This document shows, piece by piece, positions 43,737-54,276 of a stretch of 64,000 bases of DNA. The position numbers and the translations under genes were made by a program. Source of the DNA: CAITSH01 sp945892985 (GTDB lineage Bacteria; Pseudomonadota; Gammaproteobacteria; Burkholderiales; SG8-39); assembly GCA_945892985.1 (NCBI GenBank), contig CAMDDU010000022.1, forward strand, positions 1-64,000. Reading direction: 5' to 3'. Each line of letters begins with the position of its first letter. Within the stretch, counting starts at the first letter, position 1. The notes under the pieces were generated by a model. It did no database searches. It was not told the origin of the DNA and saw nothing but the letters and a program-made list of their open reading frames with translations.

Positions 43737-44642
43737 ATGAACCTGCAAAAATTCCACGGCGTTATTCCCGCGATGGCGACGCCGTTTACCGCCGACCAGC
43801 GTATCGATGAAGTACGCGTGGTCGAGTTGATAGAGTGGTACATAGGCAAGGGCTTGCACGGTATTTCTGTGGCGGGGAGCCAGGGCGAGTTTTTCTCGCT
43901 CGAATACGACGAGCATGTCAGGCTGCTTGAGATCACTGTCGAGGCGGTGAACGGCCGCGTGCCGATTTACGCCGGCACCGGTGCCGTTACCACGCGCGGC
44001 GCGATCAAGCTGACGCAGGCTGCCGAAGCCATCGGCGTCGACCTCGCACTGGTGATCACGCCGTATTTTGCCCAGCCAAGCCAGGACGAACTGGTGACTC
44101 ACTACACCACGATAGCCAAGGCGACCAAGCTGCCGGTGATGCTCTATAACAACCCGCCACGCACCAGCGTTAACGTGCTGCCGCCAACCTTGGTTCGTTG
44201 CATGAAGGCCGCCGAGAACATCTGCGGCGTCAAGGACTCCAACGGCGATCTGACGCAGGCGGTCGAATACCTGCTGCTCACCGACCGCAAGTCGCTGCTG
44301 TTCTCGGGGCGAGACACGGTGTTCCTTTCGATGCTGGTGCACGGCGGTACGGGCACCATTTCGCCGGCGGCCAACGTTTTTCCCAAGCTGGTGTTGCGAC
44401 TTTACGATTCAGCAAAAAAAGGCGACTGGAAAGAGGCCGGTCGTATCAACGACCTGCTCGCCCCTTTGCGGGCCGCCTGGGCCTGGGGTTCATTCCCGGT
44501 GGTCATCAAGGAGGCAATGACGCTCGCCGGGCAGAGTGCTGGTCCGGCGCGTGCGCCCATCCTTGGGCTCTCGCCGCAAAGACTCGCCGACCTCAAGCTG
44601 GTGGTGGACAAGATTCAAGCTGAAGAGCTGAAGCTCGGTTAG
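43737..44642 (+). CDS. DapA-family (class I aldolase/lyase) enzyme
   Basis: A 301-residue TIM-barrel enzyme of the dihydrodipicolinate synthase/N-acetylneuraminate lyase family. The Schiff-base Lys is K166 in GVKDSNGD and the assisting Tyr is Y137 in LYNNPPRT. The first loop reads GSQGEF rather than the GTTGE of biosynthetic DapA, so a catabolic pyruvate lyase or hydratase-aldolase role is more likely. A GAGAGGATGAAGG ribosome region precedes the ATG. Cotranscribed with its neighbours. Confidence 0.88.
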   Translation: MNLQKFHGVIPAMATPFTADQRIDEVRVVELIEWYIGKGLHGISVAGSQGEFFSLEYDEHVRLLEITVEAVNGRVPIYAGTGAVTTRGAIKLTQAAEAIGVDLALVITPYFAQPSQDELVTHYTTIAKATKLPVMLYNNPPRTSVNVLPPTLVRCMKAAENICGVKDSNGDLTQAVEYLLLTDRKSLLFSGRDTVFLSMLVHGGTGTISPAANVFPKLVLRLYDSAKKGDWKEAGRINDLLAPLRAAWAWGSFPVVIKEAMTLAGQSAGPARAPILGLSPQRLADLKLVVDKIQAEELKLG

Positions 44643-44646
44643 CCGC

Positions 44647-46560
44647 GTGTCTGTTGCTTTTCCCGCGCTTTGGCAGCCCTTAACGCTGCGTGGCATCGCT
44701 TTTCGCAACCGCATGGTCATGGCGCCGATGTGTGCCATGTACGCCGCGGCGGATGGCAGCGTCACGCGACAGACGGTCGAATATTATCGCGCGAGGGCGC
44801 GCGGTGGTGCGGGCCTTGTTATCGCCGAACTTACGTTCATGGATGCCTTGGGCAGCCGGGCTTTTCATGCCGAGTTGGGTGCACACAATGACTTGATGAT
44901 TCCGGGCCTCTCCGACCTTGCCGAGGCGATCAAGGCAGAGGGCGCGGTCGCCGGCCTGCAACTGGGGCACTGCGGCAGCCAGCGCGTCATTCCCGATCCG
45001 CCGATGCTCGCGCCTTCGCCCATACCGTGGATGGAGGGCAAACGCGTACCACAGGAGATCACCCTTGCGGAGATCAGGCAGCTGGTTGTCGATCATGGTG
45101 AGGCTACGCGCCGCCTGGTTCAGGCGGGTTTTGATCTGGTGGAACTGCACGGCGCCCATGGCTATCTGCTCAACACTTTTTTGTCGCCCGCGACCAACCT
45201 GCGTACTGACGAATACGGTGGTTCCTTCGAGGCAAGACTGAAATTTCCGATCGAGGCCATACGGGCCGTGCGAGAGCAACTGGGCCCGAATCGTCTGCTC
45301 AGTTTTCGAATCAACGGCGAGGATCTACTCCCGGGCGGTCTGGATATCAAAGCCTATGCTGTCGTGGCCAAGGCGCTTGCCGCGGCGGGCGTCGATTTAT
45401 TCCACATTTCGGCCGGCACCTACCGTGCGATGGAAAAACGTGTTCTTCCGATGTACCTGGAAGAGGGGCCGTTCGTATCCTACGCAAGGCCCATCCGCGA
45501 GGGGGGTGGCGTACCGGTCATCGCCTCGTGCGGCATTCACGACCCGGACCTTGCCGAATCTATTGTGCGCGATGGTGACGCGGATTTTATATCGCAGGCG
45601 CGCCCCTTGTTTGCCGACCCGGACTTGCCGGAGAAACTGCTCGGGGGAAGAACGGATGAAATTCGACCCTGCATACGTTGCAATACCTGCCTTCAGCGCG
45701 AACAAAGCGGCGCGCGGGCACTGTGTGCGATCAATCCGCGGACCGGACGCGAGGACGAGTATGTCCCGCCGCCGCGTCGCAAGCGAGAGGTGGCCGTTGT
45801 CGGCGCCGGACCTGCCGGTATTCAGGCTGCGCTGAGTGCGGCCGAGCGCGGTCATCGCGTTGTTCTTTATGACCGTGGCGCGCAAATTGGAGGCCAGCTG
45901 CGCGTTGCCGCAGCGTTGCCGTTCAAGCGCACGCTGCCGCGCCTGTTGCGCTTTTACGAGAACGCCCTGCAGCGTGCCGGAGTGCAGCTACGGCTGGGAT
46001 GCGAGATTTCTCCCTCTGAAGTGCGTGCCGATGCCCTGGTGCTGGCGCTCGGTTCGCGGTGGCCGCTGACACCGTTTTCCGGATTGACTTCACCCGTCAT
46101 GGACGTGCTATCCGCGTTGTCGCAGCCCGATCGGCTGGGTCGGCGAGTGCTGATTGTTGGCGCGCAAAAGCGCGGCGCTGAAGCGGCTTGGCATCTCGCC
46201 ATGTCCGGACGCACGATCATACTCGCCGATGTTGCGTCAAGTTTCGGCGAGGACGTCAATATCGTCGATCGCATCGTCATTCCACCAGCGCTGACAAGGC
46301 TTGGCGTTGATGTGCGCTTTGGTTGTGAAGTGGTTGTAGGGGATGGTGGTGGCGTGTGCCTGCGTTCGGGCGGCACGCAGACGGCGCTGCGAGTCGATAG
46401 CCTTATCATCGCTCAGGGCGCGGTGCCGCCGGCACCCGAGGTTCTGGCGGCCTGGCGGGAATGCGCTCCGGTAAGTTTTAACGTCGGAGAGAGCGCCGGC
46501 ATGCAGGGCATCATTGGCGCGACGCACAGCGGTCATCGCATAGCCTGCCGCATCGAATGA
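44647..46560 (+). CDS. NADH:flavin oxidoreductase, 2,4-dienoyl-CoA reductase-like
   Basis: A 637-residue three-part enzyme: an FMN-binding old-yellow-enzyme barrel (residues 1-330, with HGAHGYLLNTFLSPATNLR), a 4Fe-4S segment (CIRCNTCLQ and a later Cys in ALCAINP), and an FAD/NAD(P) domain (VVGAGPAGIQAA). This is the layout of dienoyl-CoA reductase FadH and of trimethylamine dehydrogenase relatives. It may reduce an unsaturated intermediate in the cluster's pathway. GTG start at 44647, four bases after the previous stop. Confidence 0.88.
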   Translation: MSVAFPALWQPLTLRGIAFRNRMVMAPMCAMYAAADGSVTRQTVEYYRARARGGAGLVIAELTFMDALGSRAFHAELGAHNDLMIPGLSDLAEAIKAEGAVAGLQLGHCGSQRVIPDPPMLAPSPIPWMEGKRVPQEITLAEIRQLVVDHGEATRRLVQAGFDLVELHGAHGYLLNTFLSPATNLRTDEYGGSFEARLKFPIEAIRAVREQLGPNRLLSFRINGEDLLPGGLDIKAYAVVAKALAAAGVDLFHISAGTYRAMEKRVLPMYLEEGPFVSYARPIREGGGVPVIASCGIHDPDLAESIVRDGDADFISQARPLFADPDLPEKLLGGRTDEIRPCIRCNTCLQREQSGARALCAINPRTGREDEYVPPPRRKREVAVVGAGPAGIQAALSAAERGHRVVLYDRGAQIGGQLRVAAALPFKRTLPRLLRFYENALQRAGVQLRLGCEISPSEVRADALVLALGSRWPLTPFSGLTSPVMDVLSALSQPDRLGRRVLIVGAQKRGAEAAWHLAMSGRTIILADVASSFGEDVNIVDRIVIPPALTRLGVDVRFGCEVVVGDGGGVCLRSGGTQTALRVDSLIIAQGAVPPAPEVLAAWRECAPVSFNVGESAGMQGIIGATHSGHRIACRIE

Positions 46561-47411
46561 TGGCCAGCCCGGCTTCACGTTCCTGGCATGAGCTCTCACG
46601 TGCCGAGCTCGACGCCGCTTATAACAACGCGGCGGCAGTGGCGCACAGCGGCGTAACCGTCGCGGGGTGGGAGCAGCGCGGTGCTGCGCTGCGCGCGAGC
46701 ATGCCCGCGCACCTTGATCTTCGCTATGGCAGTCAGCCGCGAAATCGTATCGACTTTTTCAAGGCAGGGCAGGGGGCGCCGACACTTGTCTTTTTTCATG
46801 GTGGTTATTGGCAGACGCGTGCGAAAGAGGCTTTCAGCTGTTTTGCTGTCGGGCCGCTGGCTCGCGGCCTGAATGTCGCCCTGGTCGGTTACACGCTTGC
46901 ACCCGAGGCGAGCCTTGACGCGATTGTTGCCGAGACACGCGCCGCCATGGCCTTTTTGTCGCTGCAATTACCGGCCCTTGGCGCGAAGCGCGAAAGTATG
47001 ATCTTGTGTGGCTGGTCGGCAGGGGCGCAGCTTGCCGCCATGGTGCTCGATTCTCCCGGTGTGGTCGGAGCCTTACTCATCAGCGGTGTCTACGAGTTGG
47101 AGCCGGTGCGCCATTGTTATGTCAATGACAAGCTCGGTCTTGATGCGGCGATGGCGGAACGCAACTCGCCGCTGCTACATCTGCCCGCAACGTGTCCTCC
47201 GGCGTGGTTGGTTGTGGGCGGGGCGGAACTCCCTGAGTTGCGGCGGCAGTCGTCTGAATTCGCCGGCGCCCGGGAGAAGGCTGCGTTGCCGGGTGGATTC
47301 GCCGAAATTCCCGGCGCGGACCACTTCAGCATTCTCGAGCAGCTTGAACGGCCTGACGGCATGCTCTGCGAAATGGTCAGCCGGCTGGCGAATGGCGATG
47401 CCGCCTCGTGA
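46557..47411 (+). CDS. Alpha/beta hydrolase (kynurenine formamidase-like)
   Basis: A 284-residue hydrolase. The oxyanion motif is FFHGGYWQ, the nucleophile Ser lies in CGWSAGAQ, and the His in IPGADHFS, as in arylformamidases and HGG-type esterases. It would cleave an amide or ester in the pathway. Its ATG overlaps the stop of the flavin oxidoreductase (ATGA), so it is the last gene of the cluster; recJ runs convergently 6 bases later. Confidence 0.88.
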   Translation: MMASPASRSWHELSRAELDAAYNNAAAVAHSGVTVAGWEQRGAALRASMPAHLDLRYGSQPRNRIDFFKAGQGAPTLVFFHGGYWQTRAKEAFSCFAVGPLARGLNVALVGYTLAPEASLDAIVAETRAAMAFLSLQLPALGAKRESMILCGWSAGAQLAAMVLDSPGVVGALLISGVYELEPVRHCYVNDKLGLDAAMAERNSPLLHLPATCPPAWLVVGGAELPELRRQSSEFAGAREKAALPGGFAEIPGADHFSILEQLERPDGMLCEMVSRLANGDAAS

Positions 47412-47417
47412 GGCTGC

Positions 47418-49199
47418 TCAGCTCAGTGCTTCCCAGTCCTCGACAATCACCTGCACGCTGCGCACGCCGTTGTAGTCGTTGATCGACAGGCGGTAGGCGG
47501 CGCGCACGGATGCCGGGCAGGGTTCTGCGGCGTTGAAGCGTATGCCCTCCATGGTCTTCCCGCCGCGCGCGAGTTTGAGCTTGAGATGTTTTTCGCCGAC
47601 GATGCGCTGGCTGGTGACCTTGAACTCGTCGCAGAATAGCGGCTGCGGAAAACCCTGCCCCCACACCTCCTGGTCCAGTTTCTGCGCCAGGTCCAGGTTG
47701 AAGTCGCCCGTGTCCAGCGTGCCGTCGGTTTCGATGGTGCGCACCAGTTGCGCCGGGCCGACCATTTCGCGCACCACGGCCTCGAAGCTTTTCACGAAGC
47801 GCGCGTAGTCGGCCTCGAGCAGCGTCAGGCCCGCCGCTGCGGCGTGGCCACCGAAGCGGATCAGGATACCCGGTTCGCGCTTGGTCACCAGGTCAAGGGC
47901 ATCGCGCAGGTGCAGCGCGGAAATCGACCGTCCCGAACCCTTGAGTTCGCCGTTTTCTCCGCGTGCGAACGCGATGGTCGGGCGGTGCAGCTTGTCCTTG
48001 ACGCGCGAGGCGAGAATGCCGATCACGCCCTGGTGCCAGGCCGGGTCGTAGACGCAAATGCTGGAATTGTCCGCGGCGACAAAGTCGCGTAGCAGGGTTT
48101 CCGCCTGCGCCTGCATGTCCCCCTCGATGCCGCGGCGCTCGCGGTTGAGCGCGTCGAGCTCGCGCGCGATGTTGAGGGCGCGTCCCGGATCATCGGTGAC
48201 AAGGCACTCCACGCCGAGACTCATGTCGGCCAGCCGGCCGGCGGCGTTGAGGCGCGGCCCGAGCATGAATCCAAGGTCAAAGCCCGATGCGCGCGATGAC
48301 TCGCGGCCCGATGCGCTGAACAAGGCCTTGAGCCCGGCCTGCATGCGCCCGGCGCGTATGCGCTTGATGCCCTGGGTAACGAGAATGCGGTTGTTCGGAT
48401 CAAGCTTGACCACGTCGGCGACGGTGCCAAGGGCCACAAGATCGAGCAATTCGGCCAGATTGGGTTCTCGGGGGGGAGAGGGGGTGGTGGAAGGTTCCAG
48501 AGGGGCCGGGGGAGAGGGGGCTGTGGCCGAAGTCGTCGCTCCCGCAGCCGCAAACCACCCGCGCTTGCGCAACTCCGCGCGCAGCGCCAGCATGACGTAA
48601 AACATCACGCCCACACCGGCGATCGACTTGCTCGGAAAGGGGCAGCCCGGCTGGTTCGGATTGACGATGGCGGCTGCATCGGGAAGCGTGGCGCCGGGCA
48701 GGTGGTGATCGGTCACCAGCACCTGCATGCCCAGACGGTTGGCCTCGGCAACGCCCTCGACGCTGGCGATGCCGTTGTCGACGGTGATGAGGATGTCCGG
48801 CTTGCCGGCCGCGCTTTGCGCGGCCATGCGTGAGAGCTCGGGCGTGAGCCCGTAACCGAGCTTGAAGCGGTCGGGCACGAGGTAGCCCACGCTGGCGCCA
48901 AAGGCGCGCAGCGCGCGCATGCCCACGGCGCAGGCGGTCGCGCCGTCGCAGTCGTAGTCGGCGACGATGAGCAGGCGCTTTTTGTCGCGTATGGCATCGG
49001 CAAGCAGCACGGCCGCATCGTCTGCATGTAGCAACAGGTCGAGCGGGAGCAGCGCCCCCAGTTCGCGCTCCAGTTCGTCGCGCGAGCGCACGCCGCGCGA
49101 TGCATAAATGGCGGCGAGCACCGGATGCACGCCCTGTTCGACCAGCATGTCGCGGGCGCGTCCGGGAACGGGGCGGGTGGTGAGCTTGGACGTGGACAT
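47418..49199 (-). CDS. recJ: Single-stranded-DNA-specific exonuclease RecJ with proline-rich insertion
   Basis: A 593-residue DHH-family 5'-3' exonuclease: DYDCDG at 81-86, DHH at 164-166, GGHAAAAG in the DHHA1 domain, and a C-terminal OB fold. RecJ degrades single-stranded DNA in repair and recombination. Residues about 219-246 are a Pro/Ser/Thr/Ala-rich insertion (around PSPPAPLEPSTTPSPP) between the two core domains, not expected in RecJ. Start 49199 is where homology begins; no strong ribosome site. Confidence 0.93.
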   Translation of the reverse strand: MSTSKLTTRPVPGRARDMLVEQGVHPVLAAIYASRGVRSRDELERELGALLPLDLLLHADDAAVLLADAIRDKKRLLIVADYDCDGATACAVGMRALRAFGASVGYLVPDRFKLGYGLTPELSRMAAQSAAGKPDILITVDNGIASVEGVAEANRLGMQVLVTDHHLPGATLPDAAAIVNPNQPGCPFPSKSIAGVGVMFYVMLALRAELRKRGWFAAAGATTSATAPSPPAPLEPSTTPSPPREPNLAELLDLVALGTVADVVKLDPNNRILVTQGIKRIRAGRMQAGLKALFSASGRESSRASGFDLGFMLGPRLNAAGRLADMSLGVECLVTDDPGRALNIARELDALNRERRGIEGDMQAQAETLLRDFVAADNSSICVYDPAWHQGVIGILASRVKDKLHRPTIAFARGENGELKGSGRSISALHLRDALDLVTKREPGILIRFGGHAAAAGLTLLEADYARFVKSFEAVVREMVGPAQLVRTIETDGTLDTGDFNLDLAQKLDQEVWGQGFPQPLFCDEFKVTSQRIVGEKHLKLKLARGGKTMEGIRFNAAEPCPASVRAAYRLSINDYNGVRSVQVIVEDWEALS

Positions 49200-49503
49200 G
49201 GGCGCTATTAGAGCGCAGCGCGGGCCGGCTGGGCAAAGTAAATTTTCAGAAGAGCAAGGTCTTGCCTTTGTTGGGGAGGCGGCCTCAATGATCAAGTGCA
49301 ACAGATTGCGCAAAATTATCGCGTCGTAAGGGGAGGCATGGGAGTGGACCGGCGCGGGATTGGACGAAGGATTTTCTGGCATGATGATGCTTGTAATAAA
49401 ACCGTCGCGCAGGCGGAGCATACTCGCCGGCTTGTCCGGTAAGTCCCGAAGTCACCGGTACAAGACTCCCCGCGCACACTGTTTTACTTTTCTGGAGGAA
49501 ACC
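49200..49503. other. Spacer between divergent recJ and the ABC importer, with leader hairpin
   Basis: The 304-base spacer has no gene. At 49431-49464, CTTGTCCGGT and ACCGGTACAAG can pair (ten pairs, one bulged T) around a 13-base loop, 40 bases before the binding-protein start. It may be a leader structure controlling the importer operon. Confidence 0.45.
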
Positions 49504-50511
49504 ATGCTCAATCGCACCAGAGTTCTGTTCGCCGCAATGCTTGCCGGCCTGTCCCTGGCGTTGCCCGCCGCGGCGCAAACGGCCATTTGCTACAACTGCC
49601 CGCCCGAATGGGCGGACTGGGGCACCCAGCTCAAGCTGATCAAGGAAAAAGCCGGCGTCACCGTGCCACAGGACAACAAGAACTCCGGCCAGTCGCTGTC
49701 GCAGCTGGTGGCCGAGAAGGCGAATCCGGTCGCCGACGTGACCTATCTTGGCGTGACCTTCGGCATCCAGGCGAAAAAAGAAGGCGTCGTCACCGCTTAC
49801 AAGCCGGCCCACTGGGCCGACATCCCCGACGGCCTGAAAGACCCGGACGGCGCCTGGTTCACCATCCATTCGGGCACGCTCGGATTCATGGTCAACGTCG
49901 ATGCCCTCAAGGGCAAGCCGGTGCCCAAGTCCTGGGCTGACCTGCTCAAACCCGAATACAAGGGGCTGATCGGTTACCTTGACCCGCCCAGCGCCTTTGT
50001 CGGCTATGTTGGCGCGGTGGCGGTCAACCAGGCCATGGGTGGCAACCTGAACGATTTCGGTCCGGCCATCAAGTACTTCGCGCAGCTGCAAAAAAACGAT
50101 CCCATCGTACCCAAGCAGACTTCGTATGCGCGCGTGCTCTCGGGCGAGATTCCCATCCTGCTCGATTACGATTTCAACGCCTATCGCGCCCGCTACAAGG
50201 ACAAGGCCAACGTCGCCTTCGTTATCCCGGCCGAGGGCACGGTGGTGGTGCCTTATGTGATGAGCCTCGTCGCCAAGGGGCCCAATGCCGCCAACGGCAA
50301 GAAGGTGCTCGACTTTGTCATGTCCGACGAAGGCCAGGCGGTGTGGGCCAACGCCTACCTGCGCCCGGTGCGCGCCAGCGCCGTGTCCAAAGAGGCGGCG
50401 TCGCGCTTCCTGCCGGCGGCCGAGTATGCGCGCGCTAAAACCGTCGATTACGGCAAGATGGCCGAGGTGCAAAAGGGCTTTTCCGACCGCTACCTGAAAG
50501 AGGTCAAATAA
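49504..50511 (+). CDS. ABC transporter periplasmic substrate-binding protein (phosphodiester/phosphonate or related substrate)
   Basis: A 335-residue class II binding protein: signal peptide ending LALPAAAQ, then TAICYNCPPEWADWGTQLKLIKEKAG. The fold resembles binding proteins for Fe(III), polyamines and 2-aminoethylphosphonate, but there is no iron-type Tyr pair. Context (two permeases, an ATPase and a GpdQ-like phosphodiesterase) points to a phosphorus- or glycerol-containing substrate. GGAGGAAACC precedes the ATG. Confidence 0.85.
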   Translation: MLNRTRVLFAAMLAGLSLALPAAAQTAICYNCPPEWADWGTQLKLIKEKAGVTVPQDNKNSGQSLSQLVAEKANPVADVTYLGVTFGIQAKKEGVVTAYKPAHWADIPDGLKDPDGAWFTIHSGTLGFMVNVDALKGKPVPKSWADLLKPEYKGLIGYLDPPSAFVGYVGAVAVNQAMGGNLNDFGPAIKYFAQLQKNDPIVPKQTSYARVLSGEIPILLDYDFNAYRARYKDKANVAFVIPAEGTVVVPYVMSLVAKGPNAANGKKVLDFVMSDEGQAVWANAYLRPVRASAVSKEAASRFLPAAEYARAKTVDYGKMAEVQKGFSDRYLKEVK

Positions 50512-50566
50512 GGCGGCTTGTTGCTTGTTGCATCACAAGCGCTCACTGGATGAATACCGTTCGCCC

Positions 50567-50590
50567 TGACACCGACACTAACACTGACAC
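50567..50590 (+). repeat. 6-bp tandem repeat (TGACAC-like), four units
   Basis: TGACAC, CGACAC, TAACAC, TGACAC in tandem, between the binding-protein gene and the first permease gene. The same 190-base spacer includes a GTTCGACAAG-like inverted stretch around 50616-50665, (GTCGAACAAGTC and CTTCGACAGG), which could form a hairpin separating the first gene's transcript. Confidence 0.7.
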
Positions 50591-50700
50591 GGCGCCTGTC
50601 GCGGCCCGTCCCGGGCTTTGTCGAACAAGTCCGATTCCGCGCGCTTGCCTGCGCGTGCTTCGACAGGCCGGCCGCGAACGGTGGTTCAGAACTTGAGCAG

Positions 50701-51534
50701 ATGAGTTCCAGCCCGGCGCGCCGCGAGGCGCTGCGCCACATCGCACTGCTGCTGCCGGCGCTGACCGTCTTTTCTGCCTTCTGGCTGCTGCCCATGGCCC
50801 GCCTCGTTGCGGTGGGCGCGGGCGGGCCGACCGGCATCGCCGCCTATTGGGCGGTGGTGACCGACGCGCGTTACTTCAGCAGCCTTGTCTCCACCATCTT
50901 GCTCTCGGCCACAGTCACGCTGGCCACCATCGTCATCTCGGTCATCGCCGGCATGTTCCTGCAGCGCAACCGTTTTTTCGGCCGCAGCTTCCTCTTGGCG
51001 ACGCTGACCTTTCCGCTCGCCTTCCCCGGCGTGGTGGTGGGCTTCATGGTGATCCTGCTGGTCGGCCGGCAAGGGTTTGTCGGCAGCATTACCGAATGGC
51101 TGTTCGGCGAAAAACTCGTGCTGGCCTATTCCATGGCCGGCCTGTTCCTCGGTTACCTGTACTTCTCCATCCCGCGCGTCATCCTGACCATCATGGCCGC
51201 CGCGGAAAAACTCGACGGCGCGCTCGAAGAGGCGGCGCGCTCGCTCGGCGCCTCACCCTGGCAGGTGATCCGCGACGTGATCCTGCCGGCGCTCAAGCCG
51301 GCGCTGATTTCCTCGGGCGCCATCTGCTTTGCCACCAGCATGGGCGCCTTTGGCACCGCCTTCACGCTGGCCACCAAGATCAACGTGCTGCCCATCACCA
51401 TTTACGGCGAGTTCACCAACTACGCCAACTTCGCGCTCGCCGCGGCGCTGTCCATCGTGCTCGGGCTGATCACCTGGCTGGCGCTGGCGCTGGCCCGCTC
51501 GATCGCCGGTTCCACCGTCGCGGCGGCGGCCTAG
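50701..51534 (+). CDS. ABC transporter permease, first subunit
   Basis: A 277-residue membrane protein with six helices and the EAA loop LEEAARSLGASPWQVIRDVILPALKP. It belongs to the PotB/CysU-like group. With the next gene it forms the heterodimeric channel of the importer. It starts 189 bases after the binding-protein gene. Confidence 0.9.
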   Translation: MSSSPARREALRHIALLLPALTVFSAFWLLPMARLVAVGAGGPTGIAAYWAVVTDARYFSSLVSTILLSATVTLATIVISVIAGMFLQRNRFFGRSFLLATLTFPLAFPGVVVGFMVILLVGRQGFVGSITEWLFGEKLVLAYSMAGLFLGYLYFSIPRVILTIMAAAEKLDGALEEAARSLGASPWQVIRDVILPALKPALISSGAICFATSMGAFGTAFTLATKINVLPITIYGEFTNYANFALAAALSIVLGLITWLALALARSIAGSTVAAAA

Positions 51535-51553
51535 TGCTAGTCTGTCTCAAGCC

Positions 51554-52358
51554 ATGAGCCGCTCCCCGCGCTTTTACCTGCAGCTTGCCTTCACCGTGCT
51601 CGTTTGCGCCTTCCTGGTGGTGCCGGTGGTGTTGTCCATCATGGCCGGTGTCACCGAGAATTTTTTCATCGGCATCAAGAGCGGCCTCACGCTGCGCTGG
51701 GTGGTGGAGGTCTGGAGCCTTTACAGCAAGACCATTTTCCTGTCGATCGGTATTGCGCTCGCCACGCTGGCGGTGACGCTGCTGATCGGCGTGCCGGCCG
51801 CCTATGTGCTGGCGCGGCGGCAGAACCGCTATACCCGCTGGATGGAGGAACTGCTGGTGCTGCCGGTGGCCGTGCCCGGCCTTGCCACCGCGCTCGCGCT
51901 GATCCTGCTCTACGGCCAGTTCAGGGGCTTTCGCATCAGCTGGAGTTTCATCCTTGTCGGCCACGTGTTGTTCACCCTGCCCTTCATGGTGCGCTCGGTG
52001 CTGGCGGTAATGGGCGCCATCGACCTGAAAACCCTCGAAGATGCGGCGGCCAGCCTCGGTGCGAGCTTCACGCAGCGCTTCTTCCATGTCATCCTGCCCA
52101 ATTGCCGCCAGGGCATTCTTGCCGGCGCGCTGATGGTGGTGACCCTGTCGATGGGCGAATTCAACATCACCTGGATGCTGCATACGCCGCTCACCATGAC
52201 GCTGCCGGTGGGCCTTGCCGACAGTTACGCCTCGATGCGCCTGGAGATCGGCTCGGCCTACACAATTATTTTCTTTATCATGATCATTCCCTTGCTGGTC
52301 GCCATGCAATGGATGAGCGAACCGCCCAATGTCAGGGCCAGGGCCAGGAAAACACAAC

Positions 52359-52366
<8 letters not shown>
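51554..52366 (+). CDS. ABC transporter permease, second subunit
   Basis: A 270-residue membrane protein with six helices and the EAA loop LEDAAASLGASFTQRFFHVILPN, of the PotC-like group. It pairs with the preceding permease, 19 bases upstream. Its end overlaps the ATPase start by eight bases, showing translational coupling. Confidence 0.9.
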
Positions 52367-53390
<1,024 letters not shown>

Positions 53391-53404
53391 ACCGCGGACC
53401 CCTC

Positions 53405-54229
53405 ATGCTCATCTGCCAGATCAGCGATCTACACATCAAGGCGCCGGGCAAGCTGTCCTACCGCGTTGTTGACACCGCCGGCATGCTCGCGCGCTGCGTC
53501 GAGCACATCCTCGCGTTAAAGCAGCGGCCGGACCTCATCGTTGCCACGGGCGACCTCACCGACTTCGGCCGGCCCGAGGAATACGCCTGCCTGCGCGAAC
53601 TGCTCGCGCCGCTCGGCATACCGCTGCTGCTTGTGCCGGGCAACCACGATCATCGCGGAAACATGGTGGCGGCGTTTCCCGATCACGCCTACCTGAGGCA
53701 GGCGCCGCCCTTCATCCAGTACGCCATCGAGGACCTGCCGCTGCGCATTCTTGCGCTCGACACCGTCATCCCGGGCGAGGGCGGCGGCGAACTGTGCGAG
53801 ACGCGCCTTGCCTGGCTGGCGCAACAACTGGACAAGGCGCCGATGCGCCCCACGCTCATTCTCATGCACCACCCGCCGTTCAAGACCTTCATCGGCCACA
53901 TGGACGATTGCGGCCTTGCCGCCGCCGGCGCCGCCGCCCTCAAGGCCATTGTCGCGCGCCACCCGCAGGTCGAACGCATCCTGTGCGGCCACCTGCACCG
54001 GCCCATCCAGGTGCGCTGGGCCGGCACGCTCGCCTCCACCGCACCCAGCCCCGCGCACCAGGTCTGCCTTGACCTTAGCGCCGATGCGCCCTCGCAATTT
54101 GCCATGGAGCCGCCGGCCTACCAGCTGCACCAGTGGCACCCCGATCACGGCCTGGTGTCGCACACCGCGTTCATCGGCGACTTTGACGGGCCCTATCCGT
54201 TTTTTGACGGTGCCGGGCTGATCGACTGA
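53405..54229 (+). CDS. GpdQ-like cyclic-nucleotide/glycerophosphodiester phosphodiesterase
   Basis: A 274-residue calcineurin-fold metallophosphoesterase, exactly the length of Enterobacter GpdQ. Metal ligands align in position: D8 and H10 (ISDLHI), D50 (ATGDLTD), N80 and H81 (PGNHDH), H156 (MHHPPF), H196 and H198 (CGHLHRP). It likely hydrolyses an imported diester such as a glycerophosphodiester or a phosphonate monoester. It has no signal peptide, so it acts on the imported compound inside the cell. It ends the ABC operon; its stop lies in a tandem repeat. Confidence 0.88.
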   Translation: MLICQISDLHIKAPGKLSYRVVDTAGMLARCVEHILALKQRPDLIVATGDLTDFGRPEEYACLRELLAPLGIPLLLVPGNHDHRGNMVAAFPDHAYLRQAPPFIQYAIEDLPLRILALDTVIPGEGGGELCETRLAWLAQQLDKAPMRPTLILMHHPPFKTFIGHMDDCGLAAAGAAALKAIVARHPQVERILCGHLHRPIQVRWAGTLASTAPSPAHQVCLDLSADAPSQFAMEPPAYQLHQWHPDHGLVSHTAFIGDFDGPYPFFDGAGLID

Positions 54230-54276
54230 TCGACTGAACAACTGAACAACTGAACAACTGAACAACTGAACAACTG
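54221..54276 (+). repeat. 8-bp tandem repeat, seven units, spanning a stop codon
   Basis: Two ATCGACTG units, then five AACAACTG units. The stop codon of the phosphodiesterase gene (TGA, 54227-54229) falls at the junction of the first two units. Confidence 0.95.

Noticed and set aside
49285..50472. 395-codon minus-strand open frame opposite the binding-protein gene
   Set aside because: The plus strand encodes a signal peptide and binding-protein fold with a good ribosome site; the antisense frame shows no motif.
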